In this document: positions 24,931 to 32,344 of the stretch, piece by piece
How positions within the stretch are numbered: the stretch's first letter is position 1
How the letters are laid out: every line of letters starts with the position of its first letter
Assembly (NCBI RefSeq): GCF_014641615.1
Contig: NZ_BMIB01000003.1
Coordinates: forward strand, 248,001-312,000
DNA length: 64,000 nt
Direction of reading: 5' to 3'
Origin: Filimonas zeae
Lineage (GTDB): Bacteria > Bacteroidota > Bacteroidia > Chitinophagales > Chitinophagaceae
Made by a program: the position numbers and the translations under genes
Notes under the pieces: model-generated
What the model was told of the DNA's origin: nothing
Database searches by the model: none
What the model saw: only the letters and a program-made list of their open reading frames with translations

Positions 24931-27090
24931 TTATTGTTTCAGGCTGATTATGTAGTTTTTGACATCCATTTGGGCTACAGTGCCGTTTAATATCCCATCC
25001 TTTACATATTCAAGCAATATCGGAACCACTTCATAAGTCATTTTCAACCGGAATAATTCATCTCTTTCCTCTATTGATGGAGCATCCTGCTTTTTTACAA
25101 TGAAATAACTGTGACCTACCTGTACATCCTTTGCTTCAAACTCAGGGCTTACATTATTGCTATTAAACAACGCAGCTACTTTTGTGAAGCCTGCGGTGTT
25201 GAAGTATATTTCTTCATCTTCTTCCAATGCTTCCGGCAGCACATCTACAAAGGCAAACCTCCTTCTGATAGCGTAATCAATATGTCCTACACTGCGGTCT
25301 GCGGTATTCATGGTGCCGATAATGTAAAAGTTGGGCGGTAATACCAGCTGTTTATCGCCATCTATTGCATACATGCTGTTTACTGGTTTGTTCCGGTACT
25401 CCAGTCCGTAAATCAGCTCGCCCAAAACAGATGAAAGATTAGCACGATTAATTTCGTCTATAATGAGGACGTAGTTTTTTAGTTTTGTTTCAACAACTTC
25501 TGTTTGCGATGGCAGTGGGTGTTTTTTCAGATATTCATAGTACATGTCCACTATCCGGATAAAATAACTTGAGTGTTGCTTTGTAAGCTCCTGCAGATCG
25601 GGGATGTTTTTAATCTGCGATCGTTCTTTTACTCCGGAGGCAATAATTTTCTCCAATTCTGAATACTTCATGTTTAGCCCGTTTTTATGGGCTATCCAAT
25701 TGTCGCCTTTGTACTTAAATTTCTTATCATCAGGTTCGAACAGATAAACCTGGTCGGTCAGGGATAATTTTTGCTCTTTACTTTCCGCAATCTGTTCTTT
25801 GATATCATCAATGAAAAGTTGAAAATGGCTTATGTTTACTTCTGCGGTTGGTTGAGAAGTCGACTGGTTAAGAGCAAAATTCTGGTAGGCTTCCTCTGCA
25901 ATTTGAGCCAGTATTTTGTTTTCTGCATTGTAAACAATTCCCTTGTCATCGGGGTCGGGTTTTGCTACTAATCCTCTTACAAAATCTTCGTAGCTGTAGG
26001 AAGGGTGAAACTGTATAATTTTACAGTCTTTAGTGTTTTCAGATGTTGTGGTTGCATTTAGTTTGCCGTACAGAAATTTGGCAACTGCTGCACTATAAGA
26101 ATTGGCGCCGTTAATAATCACTCCCTCTTTTTCCCATGCCTTCTGTTCATACATATTAACAATGTCGTTATACGGGGCTGTATATTCCTTGCCTTCTGAG
26201 TTTTCAACCCGTACGCCGTTTCCATTTACTCCCAGTATCCTAAAATTCAATTTGGTTTTTGCGGTGGGTATGCTGGTCTGGTTTTGGCAATTTGCGGTTA
26301 TAATTTCCTTTGTCAATCCAGATGTGCTGTTAGCATCAGTCAGCATTTGGGCTATTTCCTTTGCTAATCTGGTCTTACCTGTGCCTGGAGGTCCTTGTAG
26401 GATAATCTGCTTTTTATATTTTAACAGGGCGCTGATCTCTGCAATTTTATCCTCACTCATATCATTATTCGGTGCTTTGTTGGAATGTGTAAAGTCGTGC
26501 TCTTCATAAACCTGCCAGGGATATGTTATGATTTGGTAGCCATCATCAGTTTGAAGCGCTTTTTTAAAAAGCTGTTGCATCTGGTAGCTGTTTTCAAACC
26601 AGGTGGGCTTCCATTCTATCTCAGGCTCTGCTACATGTTTAGTCAATAAAGCATACAACTCCCATAGCTTATGCTGATTGACTATGGTACACAAAAGCTG
26701 AGGCTGCAACCCGGCTATCAGCCGATTGGTTGCGGCTCGTCTGTCGAAATTTGTATATTCACGTATTTGGGTCTTCAGCTCGTTATATACTTCATATTGC
26801 GGGTTATATTGTTCCTGAGCAATTTTCTGCAGCAAAGGGGCAATCTCATCCCAATGTGTTTTAATTGCTTCTTTCTCCTTATTTGTAAAGTATCCCTGTT
26901 TTAGTGACGAAACGCATTGATCAGAGGATTTTATGAAAAACTCATGAAATACATCCTGATTCCAATTTTCCCAATGGGAGCCGCTGGCTGCTTCTTTTAT
27001 AAATTCAGGAACGAACTTTTTATAATTCGCTTGCCAGTCTGTCCATACATTGATGCCCTTACATATATTTTCCAGTGTTCGCCTTTCCAT
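24931..27090 (-). CDS. mcrB: McrB-type AAA+ GTPase of an McrBC restriction system
   Basis: I use the ATG at 27088-27090 (719 residues, MERRTLENICKG); the frame extends to a TTG at 27177 but a strong promoter element lies between them. The N-terminal part (about 1-200) is the target-recognition region and shows no domain I can name. The AAA+ motor has Walker A GPPGTGKT at 233-240, Walker B NYVLIIDEINRAN, and the McrB GTPase signature MNTADRS at 594-600, followed by the arginine-rich IRRRFAF. McrB binds modified DNA, forms rings and powers McrC. It is the first gene of the two-gene operon that sits between two 29-bp direct repeats. Confidence 0.9.
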   Translation of the reverse strand: MERRTLENICKGINVWTDWQANYKKFVPEFIKEAASGSHWENWNQDVFHEFFIKSSDQCVSSLKQGYFTNKEKEAIKTHWDEIAPLLQKIAQEQYNPQYEVYNELKTQIREYTNFDRRAATNRLIAGLQPQLLCTIVNQHKLWELYALLTKHVAEPEIEWKPTWFENSYQMQQLFKKALQTDDGYQIITYPWQVYEEHDFTHSNKAPNNDMSEDKIAEISALLKYKKQIILQGPPGTGKTRLAKEIAQMLTDANSTSGLTKEIITANCQNQTSIPTAKTKLNFRILGVNGNGVRVENSEGKEYTAPYNDIVNMYEQKAWEKEGVIINGANSYSAAVAKFLYGKLNATTTSENTKDCKIIQFHPSYSYEDFVRGLVAKPDPDDKGIVYNAENKILAQIAEEAYQNFALNQSTSQPTAEVNISHFQLFIDDIKEQIAESKEQKLSLTDQVYLFEPDDKKFKYKGDNWIAHKNGLNMKYSELEKIIASGVKERSQIKNIPDLQELTKQHSSYFIRIVDMYYEYLKKHPLPSQTEVVETKLKNYVLIIDEINRANLSSVLGELIYGLEYRNKPVNSMYAIDGDKQLVLPPNFYIIGTMNTADRSVGHIDYAIRRRFAFVDVLPEALEEDEEIYFNTAGFTKVAALFNSNNVSPEFEAKDVQVGHSYFIVKKQDAPSIEERDELFRLKMTYEVVPILLEYVKDGILNGTVAQMDVKNYIISLKQ

Positions 27091-27102
27091 ATTGAATGTT
27101 CT

Positions 27103-27133
27103 CAAATTTATAAAAAATCTGTAGAGGCTCCAA
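27103..27133 (-). promoter_or_regulatory. Promoter of mcrBC
   Basis: Read leftward, TTG (27133-27131), a 20-base spacer and TAAATTTG (27110-27103) match the Bacteroidota -33/-7 pattern, the -7 at eight of eight positions. Transcription should begin about 7 bases before the ATG at 27090, so the message is nearly leaderless. The cassette carries its own promoter inside the repeat boundaries. Confidence 0.6.
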
Positions 27134-27197
27134 TCCTTTCTCCTGTTAACAGTACTTCTGATATCCAGCTTGAGCAACTTTAAACTGCGGTTGTTTT

Positions 27198-28112
27198 TTA
27201 CCGAAAGCTTTGCCTGAACTCCAGTGGTGATAACTGTGTTTTTATTTTAAACAATCTGCTGAACGATTGAGGCCTGTCAAACCCCAGCTCGTAGGCTATT
27301 TCGCTTACAGACAGGTTGGTGGTGGAAAGCTTCTCTTTGGCCTTTTCAATAACCCGGTTGTGAATATGCTCCTGCGTACTTAGCCCGGTTAGTGATTTTA
27401 GTAATCCGCGTAAATAGCCGGGCGACACATGAAGATGTTGGGATATATACTCCACGCCAGGCAGGCCGTTTTTTGTCAGTTCACCGCTTTCAAAATAATC
27501 TGTGAGCAGTTTTTCCAGCCTATCCAGTATCTGGTGATTGCTTTTTTTGCGGGTAATAAACTGGCGGTTGTAAAACCGTTCTGAGTAGCTCAGCAGTGTT
27601 TCCAGTTGTGAAACGATAATCTGCTGGGTGAATTTGTCAATGTTGTTTTGGTATTCCCGGTGTATGTTTTCAATAATGGCGTTGATAATGGTTTCTTCTT
27701 TTTCGGAAAGAAAAAGGGCTTCGTTTACGGAGTAATCAAAAAAATCGTACTGTTTAATAGCCTTGGCCAGTGAGGTATTCCAGAGAAAATCAGGGTGAAT
27801 TAATAGCAGCCATCCGGTGTGCTGTGGAGGCTGCTGTTCGTTTCCGGAAATGCTGAACACCTGGTTGGGGGCTATGAAAAACAATACGCCCCGGTCAAAA
27901 TCGTATTCCTGCTGGCCGTATTTTATTTTGGTGTTGGTGGTCCTTTTGAGGGAGATAGAATAGAACTGCTGTGTCCAGCTGGTTGCATCCGGCAGTCGGG
28001 TAACAACACTGTAATCGATAATACTGATTAAGGGGTGCTCCGGTGCGGGAAGCCCCCTTAACTGGTGAAACTCTTGTATGGTTTTAATATGGTATGGTAG
28101 CTTGTTGCTCAT
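27198..28112 (-). CDS. AraC-family transcriptional regulator
   Basis: The 304-residue protein has an N-terminal cupin-like sensing domain (about 20-180; YDFDRGVLFFIAPNQVFSISG) and a C-terminal double helix-turn-helix domain (about 205-304; YISQHLHVSPGYLRGLLKSLTG and LSVSEIAYELGFDRPQSFSRLFK, then SPLEFRQSFR). This form often controls a neighbouring short-chain reductase in Bacteroidota. The reductase gene lies 13 bases upstream on the same strand, so both are likely co-transcribed. The last ten codons overlap the 29-bp direct repeat that bounds mcrBC: the gene end has been kept in frame next to the inserted cassette. Confidence 0.9.
   Translation of the reverse strand: MSNKLPYHIKTIQEFHQLRGLPAPEHPLISIIDYSVVTRLPDATSWTQQFYSISLKRTTNTKIKYGQQEYDFDRGVLFFIAPNQVFSISGNEQQPPQHTGWLLLIHPDFLWNTSLAKAIKQYDFFDYSVNEALFLSEKEETIINAIIENIHREYQNNIDKFTQQIIVSQLETLLSYSERFYNRQFITRKKSNHQILDRLEKLLTDYFESGELTKNGLPGVEYISQHLHVSPGYLRGLLKSLTGLSTQEHIHNRVIEKAKEKLSTTNLSVSEIAYELGFDRPQSFSRLFKIKTQLSPLEFRQSFR
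27203..27231. repeat. 29-bp direct repeat, right copy (in AraC gene end)
   Basis: Exact match to 23422-23450. Here the repeat codes the residues SPLEFRQSF at the C-terminus of the intact AraC regulator; the stop codon TAA (27198-27200) lies just beyond it. mcrB starts 112 bases further left. Confidence 0.85.
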
Positions 28113-28125
28113 ACAGTGCTATTGC

Positions 28126-29010
28126 TTATTGCTGATGAAAACCGGCGGCAAACTCCGTTGCGTAATCTTCCAGTTTCACTTTACCCAAAACAGGTTTATT
28201 GGTTATAAAATCTTCCTGCAGCAACCCGTTGTGAATGGCCAGCCCCAGTTCTACAAAGTTCATAGCTGTATTTTCCGGCATTCCGTTTTGCAGCAGCGGT
28301 TGCAGCACCTGTTCTTTTTCCAAAGTAAGCCATTTAAGGTCAGGAATGCCAATTGCTTTTCCCAGCACCGCGGCAATTTCATTACAGGTTCTTTCATCAC
28401 TGGCCACGTAGCGTACGGGATTGTGCACGTTGGTAGCCAGTATTTCTTCCGCAGTGGCAGCAGCAATATCAGTGGGGGCCACCAGCGGAAAACTGTCGTT
28501 ACCGCCGTATACGCTACCTATAAAACCGGCCGCTTTAATCATACCCGTAAAATGCAGCAGGTTATAGTAAAAATAGCCTGGCCGTATATGCGTAAGCTGT
28601 ATTTGCGGCAGTGCATTCAGCAATTGCTCTACTTTATAGGAACCGGTAATAAAACCCGTACCTGACGAAAGGTGCGCACCAAAGCTGCTTAAATGGAATA
28701 CCCTTTTTACGCCGGATTGCTGAATGGCCTGGGCATAGCAGCTACCCACTGTTTCATAGTAAGCAATAACATCGGGCGCTGCATAGTTAGGTGGCACCAT
28801 GCAATACACCATATCTGCGCCGGTAAAGGTGCTGGTTAAAAAAGCAGCATCGGTTACCTGGCCAATGGCTGCTGTGGCACCCAGCGCCTCAATAGGGCCC
28901 TGCTTTTGCGGGTTGCTGCTTATTAGGGTTACGGTATGCCCTTTTTGTATCAGCGCTGTTGCCAGCGGCTTGCTAATATGCCCCAGTGAGCCTGTAATAA
29001 CAATTTTCAT
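28126..29010 (-). CDS. NmrA-like NAD(P)-binding oxidoreductase
   Basis: The start is the ATG at 29008-29010 (294 residues, MKIVITGSLGHISKPLA); upstream open frame comes from the repeat array. The first 35 residues form a Rossmann motif (a variant of GxxGxxG: TGSLGHISKPLA) and continue with GHTVTLISSN. Conserved NmrA-like features include VTDAAFLTSTFTGADMVYCMVPP, a GVKRVFHLSSFGAHL strand and the THIRPGYFYYNLL segment. Members act on quinones or serve as redox sensors. There is no signal peptide. It is transcribed with the AraC gene 13 bases downstream, which probably regulates it. Confidence 0.85.
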   Translation of the reverse strand: MKIVITGSLGHISKPLATALIQKGHTVTLISSNPQKQGPIEALGATAAIGQVTDAAFLTSTFTGADMVYCMVPPNYAAPDVIAYYETVGSCYAQAIQQSGVKRVFHLSSFGAHLSSGTGFITGSYKVEQLLNALPQIQLTHIRPGYFYYNLLHFTGMIKAAGFIGSVYGGNDSFPLVAPTDIAAATAEEILATNVHNPVRYVASDERTCNEIAAVLGKAIGIPDLKWLTLEKEQVLQPLLQNGMPENTAMNFVELGLAIHNGLLQEDFITNKPVLGKVKLEDYATEFAAGFHQQ

Positions 29011-29061
29011 TTTGTAGCTATTTAATGCTGCAAAGTTGTGTGGTGGTAAAAAAGCAGCTGT

Positions 29062-29080
29062 AACAACATCGACTGTTGTT
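29062..29080. promoter_or_regulatory. Operator-like inverted repeat upstream of the reductase/araC unit
   Basis: AACAACA-TCGAC-TGTTGTT is a perfect seven-base inverted repeat with a five-base spacer, 52 bases upstream of the reductase ATG. On the leftward strand CAACTTTG (a seven-of-eight match to the -7 element) lies between it and the gene. The position suits binding by the AraC product, but AraC proteins more often bind direct repeats, so this is tentative. Confidence 0.3.
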
Positions 29081-29109
29081 GTTGCAAAAACGCATGTTTC
29101 CGCATAAAA

Positions 29110-29399
29110 ATGCAACTTATCTTTTTCTCCGGCGAGCTGGCGGAAATGCTCAGCCAACTCGCCAGAGCGCTTAGGAAGCTCGCTGAAATGTCCGGTCAGT
29201 TGGCTGAACACTCTGGTGAGTTTCCTGAACGCTCCGGTAACTATCCTGACATTCCAGGGAGCTGGCGGAAATATCCAGACAGTTGTCTCGTCATTCCGCA
29301 GAGTTGGCTGAAGAGGCCAGAGAGTTGTCTGAGCATTTCAGAGAGTTGTCTGAAATGGCCAGCAGGTTGGCGGAAATGATCGGCGAGTTGGTGGATTAA
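29110..29399 (+). pseudogene. Frameshifted heptad-repeat coiled-coil ORF
   Basis: From ATG 29110 one frame reads SGELAEML, SQLARAL, RKLAEMS, GQLAEHS and so on. One unit (29239-29258) is 20 bases instead of 21. After it the same heptad pattern continues in the next frame (RELAEIS, RQLSRHS, AELAEEA, RELSEHF, RELSEMA, SRLAEMI) to a TAA at 29397-29399. Restoring one base gives about 97 residues of continuous amphipathic heptads with Leu at a fixed place. This looks like a small coiled-coil gene broken by one deletion, or a repeat array that imitates one. Confidence 0.45.
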
Positions 29400-29405
29400 A
29401 TTGTT
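29134..29405 (+). repeat. Degenerate 21-bp tandem array B (about 13 units)
   Basis: Units start at 29134, 29155, 29176, 29197, 29218, 29239 (20 bases), 29259, 29280, 29301, 29322, 29343, 29364 and a partial one at 29385. The rough consensus is GAGTTGGCTGAAATGNCCAG plus one base. Only one length change occurs in the whole array. It resembles array A read on the opposite strand (GAG-CTC-TGG-CGG-CAT) and array C just downstream. Confidence 0.8.
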
Positions 29406-29469
29406 AAGTTGGGTAATTGGGGGCGCGAGCTTTGCCGGGAGTTAGATGGGGGTCTGTTAGAGAGGTGGC

Positions 29470-29784
29470 CAACTGTACGGTTCATCCGCACAGCTATCCC
29501 GATCAATCGTACATATGTCTCACTGAACCGGATAGCTGTCTGACTCATCCGTACAACTATCCCGATGAGTGGGACAGCTATCCCGATCATCCGTACACAT
29601 GTCGCACTGAACCGGACAGCTGTCTGACTCATCCGTACAGCTATCCCGATGAATGGGACAGCTACGCCGATCTTCCGTACATATGTCGCACTGAACCAGA
29701 CAGCTGTCTGACTCATCCGTACAGCTATCCCAATGAGTGAGACAGTTATCCCGATCATCCGTATATATTTAGCACTGAACCGAA
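29470..29784 (+). repeat. 21-bp tandem array C with 84-bp higher-order unit
   Basis: Fifteen units of exactly 21 bases run from 29470 to 29784 with no length change. Four unit types recur in fixed order (CAGCTGTCTGACTCATCC..., CAGCTATCCCGATGAGTG..., CAGCTATCCCGATCATCC..., CACATGTCGCACTGAACC...), so that 29522-29605, 29606-29689 and 29690-29773 are three near-identical 84-base copies. Long frames are open on both strands; the plus frame gives heptads such as SYPDEWD and SCLTHPY. It ends 56 bases before the stop of the leftward phytase-like gene. Confidence 0.9.
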
Positions 29785-29839
29785 CAGTGACGAAACTACT
29801 TAGCAACCCGTGCCTCCCCATCATCCGGCAAATCTCCCC

Positions 29840-30979
29840 CTACGGCAGCACCTCAAAAAGAAAGAATTGCGTCTTCTCGTCCTTATTAAAATTATTATCA
29901 CTCACCAGCACCAGCGAGCGGTGTCCGTTAGGCAGTACCGGCCCCCAGGTAATTCCCTCTATATTATCTATATACCGGTTCAGGCTTTCGGTATTCAGCA
30001 GCAGCTTTTTAGTAACCGGCTGAAAGTTTTTATCCTCCAAAAGGGATGCTACTGCGGTAACGTTGGTAGCCTTTTCCAGGTTTACCAGATAAAGGCGTAC
30101 GGTAAAGCCTACGCCATCTGTAAAAGAGCGTTCAATGGTTATCAGCTCGTGTGTATTAATGGCCAGTATTTCAGATATACCGTTTACGGAAAATTTACCG
30201 GCCGCAAGCGGAGCGTGGGCTATCGGTTCCAGCGGGTAGGCGTATTGGGCGGTGCATTTTCCGGTAGTCATATCCCATTGTAACAGTCTGGTATAACTGC
30301 CGGCAGTGGGTGTGGCACGCGGGCCATCTTCATACAACGGCTCTTCCATAGCGGCAAACAGAACCCGGTAGCTATCCGCAAAAGAAAGGCCTTCCAGTGT
30401 GCCGTTCTGGCGTGTGCCTTTTTCGGTGGGCTGCATGCGAAAGCGGGCGGGTAGCTCCAGGCTGTCTGTGCACTGGCCCTGTGCGTTGGTAATATAAATA
30501 GCGGGGTGTATCAGCACGGTGTCGCCACTTTTTACCCGGCGTTCGCCTTCGCTGCTCCAGAACCACTGTTTATTAACGGGGTGGTAGCGGATAGATTCGG
30601 GGTCGGGCGTGGGGCCGCCGCCCTGTTTAAGGCTGGGGTATGGGCGGCCATTGGGCTGGCGCAGGGTGGTAACGGCCAGCAGCTGTACGCTGTCTATGCC
30701 TTTGGTGTTAAAGGGTATGGCGGCGGTGTAGTAGCGGGCGTAGTTGCTGTCGCTACGGTCGTCGCAAATAAGGTAGTATTGGTGGGTGGCGGCTTTGTAG
30801 TCAATGCCGGAGAGGCCGCCCACAGCGGTTTGGTTAAACTGGCGGGGGCAGGGCAGTACATATTCGTTCAGTAACTGCAGGCTGGCAATGGTGGTGCCGG
30901 AAGCCGAACCGGCTGCCTGCCTGTGGGCAGCGCAGCCGGTTGCGGTAACAAGGGTAAGATATACTATAAAGCTTCTCAT
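29840..30979 (-). CDS. Phytase-like esterase lipoprotein
   Basis: The 379-residue protein has a lipoprotein signal (LVTATGCAAH, Cys near 16). It matches the 'esterase-like activity of phytase' family: GGLSGIDYKAATHQYYLICDDRS, PDPESIRYHP, WFWSSEGE, NGTLEGLSFADSYRVLFAAMEEPLYEDGP, and NIEGITWGP followed by LVLVSDNNFN. The pattern of acidic residues at blade ends fits a beta-propeller that binds calcium. Members are proposed phosphoester hydrolases. It is the last gene of the second sigma/FecR/SusC/SusD unit, one base after the susD stop, which suggests that the imported compound carries phosphate. Confidence 0.85.
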   Translation of the reverse strand: MRSFIVYLTLVTATGCAAHRQAAGSASGTTIASLQLLNEYVLPCPRQFNQTAVGGLSGIDYKAATHQYYLICDDRSDSNYARYYTAAIPFNTKGIDSVQLLAVTTLRQPNGRPYPSLKQGGGPTPDPESIRYHPVNKQWFWSSEGERRVKSGDTVLIHPAIYITNAQGQCTDSLELPARFRMQPTEKGTRQNGTLEGLSFADSYRVLFAAMEEPLYEDGPRATPTAGSYTRLLQWDMTTGKCTAQYAYPLEPIAHAPLAAGKFSVNGISEILAINTHELITIERSFTDGVGFTVRLYLVNLEKATNVTAVASLLEDKNFQPVTKKLLLNTESLNRYIDNIEGITWGPVLPNGHRSLVLVSDNNFNKDEKTQFFLFEVLP

Positions 30980-30980
30980 G

Positions 30981-32324
30981 TTAATATCCTTCGTTTTTTG
31001 TATAGCCCGCCAAATCTAACTCAGTTTGCGGAATTGGATAGTATAACAAATAGTTACGACTGTTAAGGGCAGGCAGCAGATCGGTACGGTTGGTGCGCTT
31101 AATATCGTACCACCAGTAGCCTTCGGCATAAAACTCGCGGCGGCGCTCGTTCAGCAGCAGGCTTTGCAGGCCGGTGGCGTTCAAGCCGGTAAGATAGGCG
31201 GCGGTGGGTGTTGTTTGGTAACGGGCGGCAAAGTACGGGGCCAGGGTGGCTGCGGCGGCGCTGCCTGCGCCCTGTGCTTCGGCTTTAATCAGGTATATTT
31301 CTGCAAGGCGGCTCACCACAATAGGGGTGTAGGCGGCGCTGGTAGTGCTTACCAACTGCTGGCCGCTGATGCCGTTGGGGAATTTGATAATGCGGTTATT
31401 ATCTGCAGAAAACGTGGCTGCTTTTCTTTTATCACCTGCGGCGGCTTCGTTATCGGCAAACAGGGTAGTGTACTGATCGCTGGCAGGGGAGTAGCCCCAG
31501 GAGCCATCAATATCATTCACCTGCTGGTAAAACAGGTGCGGGTTGGCGGCGGTGTTGTTGGCCAGGGCAAAAATCAGCTCTCTGGCGGTGCTGCCGGCTA
31601 CAAACTGGCTGGCATAGGCGGTGGCATCGGCAGAAAGGGTAAAGCCGCTAGTGGTGTAGCTCAGCACCTTATCGGCATAGGCAATGGCGTTGGCATTGTC
31701 TTTAGTAGCCAGGTATACGCGGGCAGCCAGTGCTTGTACGGCCTGGGTGCTTACATAAAAACGGTCGCTGTAGTTGGCTACCAGTTTTTCGGCGCTGGTA
31801 AGGTCGGCCTTTATCAGGTCCCAGGTGGTCTCTTCGGTAGAGCGCTGCACTACATCGTAGGTTCTTTTGGTTAACAGCGGCATGCCTCCCCAGCGGGCGG
31901 CCAGGTGGTAATAGACAAGTGCGCGAAAGTACAGGGCTTCTCCTTTAATGGTGGCGAAGCTGGCGGGTTGCGGATTGTTGTCGATGGTTTCCAGCAAAAA
32001 GTTGATTTTGTTCAGTGCCAGAAAAGCGGTTTGCCACATGGTGGCAATAGCGGCATCGGAGGGCGACATATTTACATAGTCGCTGCTCATGGTAAAGCCG
32101 GGGCCGCCTTTCAGGTTACCGGCCTTAATATCAAAATCAAACCAGAAAGTAAACAGCACGTTTTCCATTTGCGAGTACATGCCTACGCGCAGGGTGTTAA
32201 TGTCGTTGCTGTTGAGTGCCTCCTGCGGTATCTGGTCTTTGGGGCGTATGCCATCCAGCTGCTTGCTGCAGCTGCTGCAAACGGCCATCAGTAAAACTGC
32301 AATAGAAAGTATATTCTTTTTCAT
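30981..32324 (-). CDS. SusD/RagB-family surface lipoprotein
   Basis: The 447-residue protein has a lipoprotein signal (LLMAVCSSCSK, Cys19). SusD features include TMWQTAFLALNKINFLLETID, the helix EALYFRALVYYHLAARWGGMPLLTKRT, VVSRLAEIYLIKAEAQG and the C-terminal NERRREFYAEGYWWYDIKRTNR. It pairs with the SusC encoded 20 bases upstream to form a surface lid and binding site. The next gene, the phytase-like esterase, starts one base after its stop, which implies translational coupling. Confidence 0.93.
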   Translation of the reverse strand: MKKNILSIAVLLMAVCSSCSKQLDGIRPKDQIPQEALNSNDINTLRVGMYSQMENVLFTFWFDFDIKAGNLKGGPGFTMSSDYVNMSPSDAAIATMWQTAFLALNKINFLLETIDNNPQPASFATIKGEALYFRALVYYHLAARWGGMPLLTKRTYDVVQRSTEETTWDLIKADLTSAEKLVANYSDRFYVSTQAVQALAARVYLATKDNANAIAYADKVLSYTTSGFTLSADATAYASQFVAGSTARELIFALANNTAANPHLFYQQVNDIDGSWGYSPASDQYTTLFADNEAAAGDKRKAATFSADNNRIIKFPNGISGQQLVSTTSAAYTPIVVSRLAEIYLIKAEAQGAGSAAAATLAPYFAARYQTTPTAAYLTGLNATGLQSLLLNERRREFYAEGYWWYDIKRTNRTDLLPALNSRNYLLYYPIPQTELDLAGYTKNEGY

Positions 32325-32344
32325 ATAAGATTGCCTGGGAGTGA

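Noticed and set aside
23495-27177. Integrative element with its own recombinase
   Set aside because: Between the 29-bp repeats only mcrB and mcrC are coded; no integrase, transposase or terminal inverted repeats were seen, so I report a bounded cassette, not a complete mobile element.
28126-29211. 361-residue version of the NmrA-like reductase
   Set aside because: It would start at GTG inside array B; the Rossmann motif begins right after the ATG at 29010.
29396-29824. 142-residue hydrophobic minus-strand ORF over array C
   Set aside because: Both strands are open because the 21-base period lacks stops; there is no start context or signal sequence, so coding on this strand is not supported.
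31164-31874. Long plus-strand ORF of 236 codons opposite the second susD gene
   Set aside because: It is antisense to a clearly coding SusD gene; its Gly/Val/Cys-rich composition is typical of the shadow of GC-rich third positions.
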